63,540 nt of DNA from Acidobacteriaceae bacterium. GTDB taxonomy: Bacteria > Acidobacteriota > Terriglobia > Terriglobales > Acidobacteriaceae. Shown piece by piece: positions 7,412 to 16,758 of the stretch. Location: the NCBI GenBank assembly GCA_003132445.1, contig PKXU01000122.1:16456-79995 (forward strand), written 5' to 3'. Numbering within the stretch: position 1 is the stretch's first letter; each line of letters starts with the position of its first letter. The position numbers were made by a program, and so were the translations under genes. The notes beneath the pieces were generated by a model. That model worked only from the letters and a program-made list of their open reading frames with translations. It did not search any database and was not told where the DNA came from.

Positions 7412-7891
7412 ATGGCAGGCAAGAGTCTGAACCGGGTTCAACTGATCGGCAATCTGGGAAAAGATCCCGAAGTCAAATACACGCCGCAGGGCACGCCCGT
7501 GGCCAAGCTGACCATTGCCACCAATGAGCGCTTCAAAGACAAGTCCGGCGAATGGCAGGACCGCACCGAGTGGCACAACGTCGTTCTGTGGCAGCGGCTG
7601 GCCGAGATTGCCGGCGAATATCTCAAAAAGGGCGGAAAAGTCTACATCGAGGGACGCCTGCAAACCCGTTCCTGGGACGATAAGACCTCCGGCCAAAAAA
7701 AGTATATGACCGAAGTCGTGGCCAGCGATCTGATTCTGTTAGGCGGACGCGGCGAGGGTGGCGGCGGCGATTTCGCTGGAGGTTCGCGCGGTGCGTCAGG
7801 GGGCGGCAACAACTTCGACCAGCGCACGCCTGAACCTGAACCGGGAGGAGCCGGTGCGAGCCCGATCACCGACGAAGATATTCCGTTCTAG
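7412..7891 (+). CDS. ssb: Single-stranded DNA-binding protein
   Basis: A 159-residue SSB. The OB fold covers residues 1-110 (KSLNRVQLIGNLGKDPEVKY, TEWHNVVLWQRLAEIAGEYL, KKGGKVYIEGRLQTRSW). A Gly-rich linker follows and the acidic tip DEDIPF recruits replication and repair partners. ATG 7412 is chosen over an upstream in-frame ATG at 7301 because it matches the family start (MAGKSLNRV) and has AAGGAG eight bases before it. It is transcribed alone; a possible -10 TATAGT is at 7382. Confidence 0.95.
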   Translation: MAGKSLNRVQLIGNLGKDPEVKYTPQGTPVAKLTIATNERFKDKSGEWQDRTEWHNVVLWQRLAEIAGEYLKKGGKVYIEGRLQTRSWDDKTSGQKKYMTEVVASDLILLGGRGEGGGGDFAGGSRGASGGGNNFDQRTPEPEPGGAGASPITDEDIPF

Positions 7892-8021
7892 CTTTTTAAA
7901 ATTGTCGCCTGAGCGGAGTTGCGGAATCACGAAGTGAATTCTGAAACGCAGTCGAAGAATCCCTGCTCGGTTACGCTGACCGCGCCGGATAGCCCTTTCG
8001 CGCGAGAATTCGCGGCCTGAC

Positions 8022-8273
8022 TCAATCGCCGTCTCCGGCGTCCACTGAAACCAGCTCCAGTCCCTGCAGCAGTGGACTCGAATCCGAAACGAATTCGACG
8101 TGTCCGCACTTGGGGCAGGAAAGAATCGCGTACGCCGGTGCCTGACTATTCGGGGCCAAACTGATCCGCATCAGCTGGTAGCGCTCTAGTTTCTGCTCGC
8201 ATCGCAGGCAGCAGACGGCCTTCTGATAAGGATCGTGGGAAACACTTGTAGCTAGGTCGGTGGCTGGTTTCAT
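8022..8273 (-). CDS. Zinc-ribbon protein, 82 residues
   Basis: Two Cys pairs (CCLRCEQKLERYQLMRI and later LSCPKCGHVEF) form a rubredoxin/zinc-ribbon knuckle. The rest is short and without membrane segments. The start ATG 8273 has AGAGGAAG right before it, and this ribosome site overlaps the stop codon of the upstream GAF/TonB gene, so the two are translationally coupled. Probably a metal-binding accessory to the GAF/TonB protein; the function is unknown. Confidence 0.75.
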   Translation of the reverse strand: MKPATDLATSVSHDPYQKAVCCLRCEQKLERYQLMRISLAPNSQAPAYAILSCPKCGHVEFVSDSSPLLQGLELVSVDAGDGD

Positions 8274-8281
8274 GCTTCCTC

Positions 8282-9763
8282 TCACTGCGGCAATTTGAAG
8301 TTCAAAGTAATTTTCGTCTGCATCGGTACCGGGCTTCCATTGACTAGCCGCGGCTTGAACCGCCACTGTTTCACGGCATTAATCGAAGCCTGTGCCAATT
8401 GCCGCGCTCCGCTGACGACTTGAACATCCTGAACTGCACCGTCGCGGCCAATTTGCACGTTCAGTACGACCGCCCCCTCGATTCCCTGCTGCCGAGCCGC
8501 TTCCGGGTACTCCGGTTCGACGCGATGAATCAGCTCATCCGGCTCCGCCGAAGTGGCCGTGCGCGAACTCCGCTCCGCCTGCAACGACGCCGCGGGATTC
8601 GCCGCAATCTGACCCTGCGCAGACTCGTTCCTCGCTGGCGGCATACGAAATATTTCCTTGCCGTTTTCAAACACCACCAGGCCACCGGCAGGAGCAGCTT
8701 TCTCGCCGCCCTTCGCAGAATTCGAAGGCTGGACAGCCGCGTTTGTCCCGTCCGCCTTCGCCGGCACAATCGCCTCTGCAGGGGGATTCGTTACCGGTGA
8801 ATTGGCAGCTGACGAACTTACTGCCGATGCCGATGTGCCGACTGCTGAGGCATTGCCCGCCGCTGCATTGCCCGTCGGCGCAGCGCCCACAGCCGGTTGC
8901 GGGTGCACCATCGCCTTCGGCGCTCTTGGATGCACGGCTAGAAGAAGTCCCAGCAATATCGCGCAAACCAGCACCGCACCCCGAAGCGCCCAGGTAACAA
9001 AATCGAATCCACGACGCGGAGAAGCCGCCGCTATCTCAGCCGGAACTTTTTCCGGCGATTCTGAAACGTTTTCCCGAATATCGGAGACGGCAATATCCGA
9101 TTTCGCTCCAGCCTCCGCCGTCGCGACAGGTTCGGCCGGAGTTTGATCACTCTGCGATACCGGCGGCAAAGGCCGCGCCGCCCGCTCCATGTTGTTTAGA
9201 ATACGAACCGCCAGCGCCTCCAATGTGCGCTCATCGCGTTCGCCAAAAGCCTGCGGCCGGGACGAAAACAATTCGAACAGTCCCACTAGTTCGTTATCCC
9301 GCAGCAGCGGCATCACCATCACCGAACGCACGCCCAGGCGCTGCGACGCTTCCAGATCCACTCTCAGATCGGTCAGCACGTCGTTACAGCGCTGCGTGCG
9401 CCGCGTTCGAATGCATTCGCCGGAAAGTCCAGAATCCGCGTCCAATCGCGAGCCCAACTCTGGCGCTGTCGCCCCTGTGCTGCCCCGACACACCATTTCT
9501 CCGTCGCGCTCCAGCGCGACAGCCGCACCCGTCGCGCCCGTTGTCAGGCATGCCTGCTCCACCATTTCGTTGAGCACGATTTCCAACGCAAGATCGGCAG
9601 AAAGTTCCGGCGACAGCCCACCCCCGCCTTGCGTGGCAAAGCGCGCCGCCAGTTGCTCAAAATCGGTTTCGAAACGCGCCTCCTCGAACCGGGCGCGCAG
9701 CACTCCGGTCGCACTCAGATCAGGCTTCGATGGATCCGGTTCCGGCATGGGAGATTGCGGCAT
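8282..9763 (-). CDS. GAF domain - transmembrane - TonB C-terminal domain protein
   Basis: A 493-residue protein with a cytosolic GAF domain (about 50-195; GVRSVMVMPLLRDNELVGLF is the typical core), a charged linker, one transmembrane helix (256-278), an Ala/Pro/Ser-rich periplasmic stretch and a TonB_C domain (about 410-493; PEYPEAARQQGIEGAVVLNV and VKQWRFKPRLVNGSPV). TonB_C usually contacts the TonB box of outer membrane receptors. There is no ExbB/ExbD nearby and the N-terminal helix carries a sensor-like domain instead. It could couple a cytosolic small-molecule signal to periplasmic contacts. A downstream zinc-ribbon gene is coupled to it. Confidence 0.85.
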   Translation of the reverse strand: MPQSPMPEPDPSKPDLSATGVLRARFEEARFETDFEQLAARFATQGGGGLSPELSADLALEIVLNEMVEQACLTTGATGAAVALERDGEMVCRGSTGATAPELGSRLDADSGLSGECIRTRRTQRCNDVLTDLRVDLEASQRLGVRSVMVMPLLRDNELVGLFELFSSRPQAFGERDERTLEALAVRILNNMERAARPLPPVSQSDQTPAEPVATAEAGAKSDIAVSDIRENVSESPEKVPAEIAAASPRRGFDFVTWALRGAVLVCAILLGLLLAVHPRAPKAMVHPQPAVGAAPTGNAAAGNASAVGTSASAVSSSAANSPVTNPPAEAIVPAKADGTNAAVQPSNSAKGGEKAAPAGGLVVFENGKEIFRMPPARNESAQGQIAANPAASLQAERSSRTATSAEPDELIHRVEPEYPEAARQQGIEGAVVLNVQIGRDGAVQDVQVVSGARQLAQASINAVKQWRFKPRLVNGSPVPMQTKITLNFKLPQ

Positions 9764-10217
9764 AACCGAGAATCACTCAAACGAAGTGCACAAAAAAGCG
9801 AGAATCACCGTCCGTAGCGGAGTTTCGCCCGAAAACAGCGGGTTGTCAATACGCGTTCGGCCCTTCCAGCTCTCTTATCCATCTTCTCACTGGGTCGAAT
9901 TCCAGCGAAGTCAAGGCACTACAGGAAGGCTCCTTCCAAGAGAAACGCCGGCGATGCCTCACCCATCCTGAGACTGCAGCCAACCGTATTTCGCCAAGGA
10001 CCCGTCCCGAAATCGGAGGAAACTTCATTATTGCCCGCCGGACACAGTCTTCCCTGTGCAACCAATGGTACGCTTAATGTTTGTTAGGATTAGAGCAGTC
10101 TTGGGGCAAAATAAACGACGTAACCTTTTCTGGACCTCCCCAAGGTTCTGCGCGGAAACATCCCAAACGAGAGACATAAAATACTTACACTAAAATACTT
10201 GACCAGGGAGTTCTAAG
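9764..10217. other. Intergenic region upstream of ugd
   Basis: No convincing gene on either strand. A tandem direct repeat TAAAATACTT occurs at 10177-10186 and 10191-10200, just before the ribosome site GGGAG (10206-10210) of ugd; its position suits a regulator site or the promoter itself. Confidence 0.4.
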
Positions 10218-11624
10218 ATGCGGATTGCAGTTGTAGGGTCGGGATACGTCGGTCTGGTCGCTGGCGCTTGCTTTGCCGATCTCGGTCACGACGTTATTCT
10301 CGTGGACAACGATCACTCCAAACTGACGGCCCTGCGAAACGGCCAAGTCCCAATCCACGAAAAATTTCTGCCCGAACTCTTGACCCGCCACCGGGGAAAT
10401 CGACTGACTTTTTCCGACGACCTGAAAGAAGCGGTCCGGCTGAGTGCAGCAATCTTCGTAGCCGTAGGTACGCCCCCTACCGAGAGTGGCGAAGCCGATT
10501 TATCTTATGTCGAATCCGTGGCTCGCGAAATATCCGGTGGCGTGGAGGAGTACAAGGTCGTCGTCGAGAAAAGTACGGTTCCCGTTTACACCAGCGAGTG
10601 GGTGCGCAAGATCATCCTACGCAGCGGCACTGATCCGGACTTATTCGACGTCGCCTCCAATCCCGAATTTCTCCGCGAAGGCACCGCAGTCACCGACTTC
10701 CTGTTTCCCGATCGCATCGTGATCGGTTGCGACAGCGAGCGCTCCGCCGCCATCTTGCGCGAAATCTACGCTCCGCTCACCGAGGGCACATACTACCGGC
10801 GCAGCGATGCCATTCCCCGACCCGATCGCGCAATGATTCCTCCGCCCATCATCGTCACCAGCAGCAAGAGCGCCGAGCTGATCAAACACGCCTCCAACGC
10901 TTTTCTTGCTATGAAGATTTCCTTCATCAACGCCGTAGCTTCCGTCTGCGAGTCGGTGGGTGCCAATGTGAATCAGGTAGTCCACGGCATTGGCACCGAC
11001 TCGCGCATCGGACGCCGCTTCCTGAACCCAGGCATTGGCTATGGCGGATCGTGTTTTCCCAAAGATGTAATGGCGTTCCGCGCCGTAGCGCGCGAATCCG
11101 GCTACGATTTTCGCCTGCTCGACGAGGTCATGCACATCAACGAAGATCAGCGCCAGCGCTTTCTGCGGAAAGTTCGCAGCGCGCTTTGGACCCTGCGCGG
11201 CAAAAATCTCGGCGTGCTTGGACTTGCTTTCAAGGGCGGCACCGACGATATCCGCGAATCGCCCGCGATCTTTATCGTTCAGGCTCTTATTCAGGAAGGC
11301 AGCAAAATCACAGCCTACGATCCGGCGGCCATGCCGCGAACTCAGGAGTTGATTCCTTCCGGCCTCACCTTCGCCAACTCGCCCTATGAAGCGGCCCATG
11401 GCGCCGACGCTCTGCTCATCCTCACCGAGTGGGAAGAATTTGCCAACCTCGATCTCAACCGCCTGCGCCAGGAACTGAAATATCCCATTATCATTGACGG
11501 CCGCAACCTGTATGATTCCGAAGGAATGGCCGCCGAAGGCTTCAGCTATTACAGTGTTGGACGCGCCGCCTCCTACCCCGACGGCGTTCCCGCCGCTTTG
11601 TTCAAGAACGGCAAGAAAGCATGA
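10218..11624 (+). CDS. ugd: UDP-glucose 6-dehydrogenase family
   Basis: Oxidises UDP-glucose to UDP-glucuronate with two NAD+. 468 residues with an N-terminal Rossmann motif ([20 protein letters not shown]), the substrate-handling NPEFLREG segment, the catalytic Cys279 in GGSCFPKD and a C-terminal nucleotide domain ([15 protein letters not shown]). GGGAG lies seven bases before ATG 10218. Its end overlaps the next gene by four bases; that gene is the enzyme using its product, so the two form a nucleotide-sugar operon for UDP-glucuronate to UDP-xylose, feeding polysaccharide synthesis. Confidence 0.95.
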   Translation: MRIAVVGSGYVGLVAGACFADLGHDVILVDNDHSKLTALRNGQVPIHEKFLPELLTRHRGNRLTFSDDLKEAVRLSAAIFVAVGTPPTESGEADLSYVESVAREISGGVEEYKVVVEKSTVPVYTSEWVRKIILRSGTDPDLFDVASNPEFLREGTAVTDFLFPDRIVIGCDSERSAAILREIYAPLTEGTYYRRSDAIPRPDRAMIPPPIIVTSSKSAELIKHASNAFLAMKISFINAVASVCESVGANVNQVVHGIGTDSRIGRRFLNPGIGYGGSCFPKDVMAFRAVARESGYDFRLLDEVMHINEDQRQRFLRKVRSALWTLRGKNLGVLGLAFKGGTDDIRESPAIFIVQALIQEGSKITAYDPAAMPRTQELIPSGLTFANSPYEAAHGADALLILTEWEEFANLDLNRLRQELKYPIIIDGRNLYDSEGMAAEGFSYYSVGRAASYPDGVPAALFKNGKKA

Positions 11625-12577
11625 GTTCCAAACGCGCTGTGGTCACCGGCGGCGCCGGCTTTCTGGGCTCTCATCTTTGCGATGCTCTGCTCGCCGAAGA
11701 CTGGAATGTTGTCGTCCTCGATAACTTGCTCACCGGACGCCGCGCGAATCTTGCGCACCTTCAGCATGAGCCGCGCTTCGAGTTCGTCGAAAAAGACATT
11801 TGCGAACCCTTCGATGTGGGCAAAGTCGATTACGTCTTCCACTTCGCCAGTCCCGCCAGTCCTGTCGACTACAGCATCCACGGCATCCCCACCCTCAAGG
11901 TCGGTTCTCTCGGAACTTTTAACGCCCTCGACGTCGCCCACAAATACAACGCCAAGTATTTAGTATCCTCGACATCTGAGTGCTACGGCGATCCGTTAGA
12001 ACATCCGCAGAAGGAAACCTATTGGGGCAATGTCAACAGCATCGGCCCGCGTTCCGTCTACGATGAAGCCAAGCGCTTCACTGAGGCCGTAACCATGGCC
12101 TACCGCCGCTATCACAAGGTTGAGACTCGTATCGTTCGCATCTTCAACACCTACGGTCCACGCATGCAACTCAACGACGGCCGCGTTGTCCCCAATTTCA
12201 TGAAGCAGGCCTTGCGCGGCGAACCGCTCACCGTTTATGGCGACGGCAATCAGACGCGCAGCTTCTGCTATGTGAGCGATGAAATCGACGGTTTCCTGCG
12301 CCTTTCGAAATCCGACGAATTCATGCCCGTAAATATCGGCAACCCCAAAGAGTTCACCATCCTTGAATGTGCGCAGACGGTGTTGAAAGTAACCGGATCG
12401 AAAAGCGAGATTATCTACGAACCCTTGCCGCCAGATGATCCCAAGCAGCGCTGTCCTGACATCACCAAGGCCCGCCAGTTACTGGGATGGGAGCCCAGAA
12501 TCGATTTGGAAACCGGCCTGCGAAAATCACTGGACTATTTCCAGACCGCCCTCACCCAAGAAGCCTCTATAAAATAA
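11621..12577 (+). CDS. UDP-glucuronate decarboxylase (UXS-type, extended SDR)
   Basis: Converts UDP-glucuronate to UDP-xylose. 318 residues: NAD motif [11 protein letters not shown] at residues 8-18, catalytic pair Tyr147-x3-Lys151 in YDEAK, preceded by a Ser/Thr cluster ([11 protein letters not shown]). The segments [18 protein letters not shown] and [18 protein letters not shown] are typical of UXS. ATGA overlap with ugd gives coupled synthesis. Misassignment to a general dTDP-glucose dehydratase-like epimerase is possible but less likely given the neighbour. Confidence 0.92.
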   Translation: MSSKRAVVTGGAGFLGSHLCDALLAEDWNVVVLDNLLTGRRANLAHLQHEPRFEFVEKDICEPFDVGKVDYVFHFASPASPVDYSIHGIPTLKVGSLGTFNALDVAHKYNAKYLVSSTSECYGDPLEHPQKETYWGNVNSIGPRSVYDEAKRFTEAVTMAYRRYHKVETRIVRIFNTYGPRMQLNDGRVVPNFMKQALRGEPLTVYGDGNQTRSFCYVSDEIDGFLRLSKSDEFMPVNIGNPKEFTILECAQTVLKVTGSKSEIIYEPLPPDDPKQRCPDITKARQLLGWEPRIDLETGLRKSLDYFQTALTQEASIK

Positions 12578-12834
12578 ATGAGCAAGATCGCCCCCATTCG
12601 TTCCTGCGGGCCTCATCCTGACCGGAGCCGCTCTTCAGGCGGAGGGAAGGATCTCGCGCGTGCGGACTGGTCGAGTATGTACATTACTACATTTCAATTT
12701 TGTACATATTCGGGCTTGAAGAGACTTGATTTAGCGATTGAGCGGTTGATTACGTAGGGCAGTTGAGGCAGATCACCGCAGGCAGATCACAGCAGGAAAG
12801 ACAACCAACAATCGCTTCCAGAACTCTTGATGCC
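12578..12834. other. Convergent intergenic region with repeat and inverted repeat
   Basis: 12613-12655 is a copy of the dispersed repeat (TCATCCTGACCGGAGCCGCT...). TATGTACA (12676-12683) and its reverse complement TGTACATA (12701-12708) form an 8-bp inverted repeat spaced by 17 AT-rich bases. It could be a weak transcription end or protein site; no gene is seen. Confidence 0.4.
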
Positions 12835-14103
12835 CTAAGCGGAAGACTGCGCCGTCGCCGCCACAAAAGCGGTTAGCTTCTTGAGGTTGCTAAGTTCTTC
12901 GTCGTTATCCAAATGAAAGGATACGCTCATCCCGTAGCCAGGGTGCGAAGCCAATACCATGCCCCGCAGTCGCAGTCTCATTTCGTAGGTGCGTACAATG
13001 ATCTCTAGCGCCGACCCTTGAGGAAACGGTAGCGCAACTTCCAGATAGCATCCCCCCGAACTCAGGTCAGTCAGGCAACAACGATGCGGAATCGAAAGTC
13101 CGGGGCGGTAGACTTCCGCACCCAGGCGGCATGTGTATCGCGTCTTCATGCGCCGGTTGGCCGCATCCAGAGCGCGCGCTGAAGCGCCCTCGAGTTCAGC
13201 GCTCTCAGCTCCAATGCTCTCGAGTCCAACGTTCCCGATCCCAACGATCTCAGAGTGAAGGCTCGGTCGATCTTCAGCAACTGCTGTACGATTTGTCGCT
13301 TCTGGCTCGTACTTCATGGCAGGCGGCAACACTGTTACTGACGCTGCCCCCACTGGCTGCTTGAACTCTTCCATCTCCACCGTAACGTCCTCGACCGCGA
13401 CGTCGTACAGAGGATCCCGGGAAACGTCCTTGGGCAGAGTAGCGGCAAGAAAATCTGTCAGCAGCCGGCGCGAAGCCTTCGGCACGTCCGCAAACTGCAC
13501 CCCCGCGCGGCCCTTCCAATCCTGCCACATCACCTGACCCGACAGCCGGATATTCGCCGTCTGTCCCGGCAGTTTGAACTGGAAATATACCTTGTTGACG
13601 GGTGGAAGCTTCTGGCCAAACTGAACCGACATGCCGCTTTCCGCCAGGTCGATCAGAGTTGCTTTTTGCTGCTGAACATTGCCGTAATCGATCACCGCCT
13701 GCGCATGCACGGGAGCCCGTGCCTTCTTGCGCTTTTCTTTGTACATTACCCCCCGCGCCGCACGCAGGCTGCTCAGTGCCCGGTCGTAAGCCAGCGGTTT
13801 GTACAAAATGAAATTCGCGCCCAGCGAAAATACTTCTCGAATATCCTCCTGGCCAGCCAACACCGCTACCGCCAGAGTGGCGTCATTTCTGCGCGATTGA
13901 CGCGTTTCCCGCAGCAAGGAAATCACCTGCTTGGTCGATTTCCCATCGATGACCACCGCATCGAACCGCTCTTGCGCCAAACGTATTCCCGCTCGCACAA
14001 AGTCCGGGCAACTTTCGACTTCAATCTTCAATTCTTCCAGAGCTCTTTGCAGCAGTCGAGCGGATGCCTCATCCACGCACACGAGTAGAGCGGATAACGT
14101 CAT
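12835..14103 (-). CDS. Receiver-like domain plus two PilZ domains
   Basis: A 422-residue cytosolic protein. Residues 1-115 fold like a response regulator receiver (ALLVCVDE, FDAVVIDG with the putative phospho-Asp, and NFILYKP with the conserved Lys-Pro); the usual Thr/Ser after strand 4 is Ala. Two PilZ-like domains follow (around 130-225 and 310-415), each with strand patterns such as LIDLAESGMSVQF and LTDLSSGGCYLEV. The second contains an RRMKTR basic patch like the c-di-GMP RxxxR motif; the first has KRKKAR. ATG 14103 is preferred because strand 1 begins right after it. It probably links c-di-GMP to motility or pili, next to the minor pilin operon. Confidence 0.82.
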   Translation of the reverse strand: MTLSALLVCVDEASARLLQRALEELKIEVESCPDFVRAGIRLAQERFDAVVIDGKSTKQVISLLRETRQSRRNDATLAVAVLAGQEDIREVFSLGANFILYKPLAYDRALSSLRAARGVMYKEKRKKARAPVHAQAVIDYGNVQQQKATLIDLAESGMSVQFGQKLPPVNKVYFQFKLPGQTANIRLSGQVMWQDWKGRAGVQFADVPKASRRLLTDFLAATLPKDVSRDPLYDVAVEDVTVEMEEFKQPVGAASVTVLPPAMKYEPEATNRTAVAEDRPSLHSEIVGIGNVGLESIGAESAELEGASARALDAANRRMKTRYTCRLGAEVYRPGLSIPHRCCLTDLSSGGCYLEVALPFPQGSALEIIVRTYEMRLRLRGMVLASHPGYGMSVSFHLDNDEELSNLKKLTAFVAATAQSSA

Positions 14104-14360
14104 ATCTGCCCACATCCTAGGTGCCCACCCGTCATGGTCACAAGTTACCAGCGTGCCAGTATCAAAGTTTGTATTCCTCTCCCCCGCAGATTAGCGCTTA
14201 CAAAAATCGGTGACCCAAGTAACCTCAGCGCATTACAACGGACTGGGCCATTGACCTGAAGTACTTTGACGTTCGCTTCCCCTTCCATGAAGATTAACTC
14301 AGGTGAATGAACGAGAGCCCGGTCTGTTGGCGGCCAGAGAGTTCTCTATTGGAGCCGCTG

Positions 14361-15011
14361 ATGAAATCAGGAACGCGTTCCACCAGAACCTCCTCCCCGA
14401 AGCAATTTATGACATCGAAACTAAGTCGCGGGTTCACGTTGCTGGAGATGATGATCTCGGTCGCCATTATTCTGATCATGGCCGGCGTCGCAGTCCTGGC
14501 GTTCATGCCGGTGCTCGAATTGAACCACGTAAATTCGGCCTATGACACCACGCTCTCGGTGATCCGCAACTACAGAAACCTGTCCATCACCCAAAGCAAA
14601 CGTTACATCATTACATTCACCACTCCGGGAACCATCACCGTGCAACGTTGGGACTACGCCGCACCGGTGTCACCGGCTCCAGTCGCGGTGCAAACTTTTA
14701 CCCTGCCGACTGATATCACGTACGCGGTTCAAGCCGGATTCCCGGCCACCGCCCCTGACAGCTTCGGCACCGGCGTCGTAGCCATCGACTTCGACCAAAG
14801 CATGGGCCTGGGCAGCCAGAACTACATCATGTTCATGCCTGACGGCTCTTCGCAGGACCTGCTGGGAAACTACAACAGCGGCGTCATCTACATGACCCGT
14901 GCCGGAGATATCTACAATTCGAAAGCCATCACCGTGTGGGGCACAACCGGAAGAGTTCGAGGCTGGCGGCTTGTGAACCAGAGCGGAGTCTACTCGTGGA
15001 TACAACAATGA
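14361..15011 (+). CDS. Type IV pilus minor pilin, FimT/GspH family
   Basis: A prepilin with 24-residue leader, cleavage site SRG|FTLLE with Glu5, and hydrophobic helix MMISVAIILIMAGVAVLAF. A GspH/FimT-type beta-rich C-domain follows (about 216 residues in all). GGAG six bases before ATG 14361 supports this start; ATG 14409 would give a short leader and ATG 14307 a long one. It is the first gene of a four-gene operon of minor pilins, which prime pilus assembly at the inner membrane. The stop overlaps the next start (ATGA). Confidence 0.88.
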   Translation: MKSGTRSTRTSSPKQFMTSKLSRGFTLLEMMISVAIILIMAGVAVLAFMPVLELNHVNSAYDTTLSVIRNYRNLSITQSKRYIITFTTPGTITVQRWDYAAPVSPAPVAVQTFTLPTDITYAVQAGFPATAPDSFGTGVVAIDFDQSMGLGSQNYIMFMPDGSSQDLLGNYNSGVIYMTRAGDIYNSKAITVWGTTGRVRGWRLVNQSGVYSWIQQ

Positions 15012-15598
15012 GCCAACGCAAATTTCAGGCATCCGGGCAACGCGGTTTCACTTTGATCGAAACCATGATCGCAATCGCGATCTTGAGCTTCGGCATTATC
15101 AGTCTGCTCGCCGTTTTTGGCACCGCCGTAGCAGTAACCCAGAATGCCCAGGAAAATCTCATTGCGCGCCAAAAGGCGCTGCAGGCGATGGAGAGCATCT
15201 ACACCGCGCGCAACTCGCAGCAAATCACCTTCTCGCAAATCGCCAATAGCCCCGCTGGAATCTTCACCAACGGAGCTACAACACTCCTGGCCGCGGGTCC
15301 AGACGGACTGGTGAATACCCTCGACGACGTGAACTTCGCCGCTGCCCCGCCTTGCCCCGCTGGCCCTGAGTGCCTGGTCCTGCCGGGTCGCGACGGCATC
15401 CTGGGCACTGCGGACGATACGGCCATGATCCTCAGCAATTTCAACCGCCAGATTGCAATCGGAAGCGTGTTGGAGTCCGACGGCGTCACCATTGATCCCA
15501 ATCTTAAGCAGATCACCGTAACTATCACTTACTACACTAGCCAGTCTCACGTTCCACAAACTTACACGGTTACCGCTTTAATTTCGGCCTTCCACTAG
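15008..15598 (+). CDS. Type IV pilus modification protein PilV-like
   Basis: A 196-residue minor pilin with prepilin site QRG|FTLIE and helix TMIAIAILSFGIISLLAVFG. The middle contains a Cys pair with CPAGPEC and repeats like DGLVNTLDDVN and DGILGTADDT, resembling acidic Ca-binding loops. The start ATG 15008 overlaps the FimT stop. The order FimT-PilV-PilW-PilX is that of the Pseudomonas fimU-pilVWXY1 locus. It would build the pilus tip or priming complex. Confidence 0.88.
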   Translation: MSQRKFQASGQRGFTLIETMIAIAILSFGIISLLAVFGTAVAVTQNAQENLIARQKALQAMESIYTARNSQQITFSQIANSPAGIFTNGATTLLAAGPDGLVNTLDDVNFAAAPPCPAGPECLVLPGRDGILGTADDTAMILSNFNRQIAIGSVLESDGVTIDPNLKQITVTITYYTSQSHVPQTYTVTALISAFH

Positions 15599-15615
15599 AG
15601 GCCAGGCACGGAAAC

Positions 15616-16731
15616 ATGAAGATGCGAAAACAAAATTCGGAAGCCGGCTTCAGTCTCATGGAACTCATGATTTCCATGGCCGTTGGCTTGATTATTATGA
15701 CGGCCATCGCCAGCCTGTTTAAGACCGGGATGACCTCTGCCATGGTGGTCACACAACGGGCCGAAACCCAGCAAAACATGCGCGCTGCCATTGATCTCAT
15801 GGTCAAGGACATCAGCATGGCTGGCGCCGGCTTGCCTTCGGGCGGGATTCAGTTACCTCTGGGTGGCGGCGCCACTGCCGCGAGGTATGGCTGTGACCAG
15901 AGCGGCACCTGCCATATCCCAACCTCCACTTATCCCAACAATAACTACATGTACGGGATCATTCCGGGTTTCAACAACGGAGTTGAAGGCGCTGTCTCGA
16001 TCCCCGCTGCGCCAGCGCCCGCAATTAACGACAGCATCACCGTCATCTATTGTGACTACAACTTCCCACTGTGGGAATACTACGTCACCTTCCCCCTTGG
16101 CCCCAACGGGGCACAGATTAACCTGACGCCGAATGGCTCCTTTGTACCTGCGCCCCCCCTTCCCAACGCCGCAGGCGGCATCCAGGTGGGAGATTTGATT
16201 CTCATCAACGGCGGTAACGGCATTACTGCTGTGGGCGAAGCGACGAATGTCACCGGCACCTCAATCAGTTTCGCCAATCTTGATCCGCTCAACATCAACT
16301 GGAGCGGAGGAACGCATACCAATAACGTGTACGCGGTCAGCGGCGGCCTGGGCTACGCCTATCCGCCGCCGGCGGGTACAACGCAAGGAACTGCTTACCG
16401 CTTGTTCGCAGTCACTTACTACTTAACCGTTCCTCCCGCCGGACAGACTCCGCGCCTGATGCGCCAGGTTAACGGACTAACCCCGGTGCCCGTGGCTGAT
16501 GACATCATCAACTTGCAACTCGCTTACGACGTTTATAACTCAACGACCAATGCACTCGACGCGAATCAGGCAAATCCCTTCGGCGCAGGAGAATCCCCCA
16601 ACCTGATCCAAAAGATCAATCTTGTGGTCATGGGACAGAGCATCGTTACTAATGCCAAAAACTCCCAGAGTATGTATCTGGCCACTGACGTCAGCGCGCG
16701 TAATATGGCGTTTCGCAATAGCTATCAGTAG
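15616..16731 (+). CDS. Type IV pilus minor pilin PilW-like
   Basis: A 371-residue minor pilin: prepilin site EAG|FSLME, helix LMISMAVGLIIMTAIASLF, then the PilW-family segment AETQQNMRAAIDLMVKDISM and AGAGLP. The large C-domain is rich in Gly, Pro and Thr and carries Cys residues that could form disulfides (GCDQSGTCHIP). It is 17 bases after pilV-like and 27 before the giant PilX-like gene. Part of the minor pilin complex. Confidence 0.88.
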   Translation: MKMRKQNSEAGFSLMELMISMAVGLIIMTAIASLFKTGMTSAMVVTQRAETQQNMRAAIDLMVKDISMAGAGLPSGGIQLPLGGGATAARYGCDQSGTCHIPTSTYPNNNYMYGIIPGFNNGVEGAVSIPAAPAPAINDSITVIYCDYNFPLWEYYVTFPLGPNGAQINLTPNGSFVPAPPLPNAAGGIQVGDLILINGGNGITAVGEATNVTGTSISFANLDPLNINWSGGTHTNNVYAVSGGLGYAYPPPAGTTQGTAYRLFAVTYYLTVPPAGQTPRLMRQVNGLTPVPVADDIINLQLAYDVYNSTTNALDANQANPFGAGESPNLIQKINLVVMGQSIVTNAKNSQSMYLATDVSARNMAFRNSYQ

Positions 16732-16758
16732 TGTTTCTTGGGGTGAGGAGATCTACCA

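Noticed and set aside
9900..10060. Possible riboswitch before ugd or before the GAF/TonB gene
   Set aside because: I compared it by eye with c-di-GMP-I type consensus on both strands and found no matching core.
9846..10061. Possible 71-residue minus-strand protein upstream of the GAF/TonB gene
   Set aside because: Arg/Trp-rich composition and no ribosome site; no motif.
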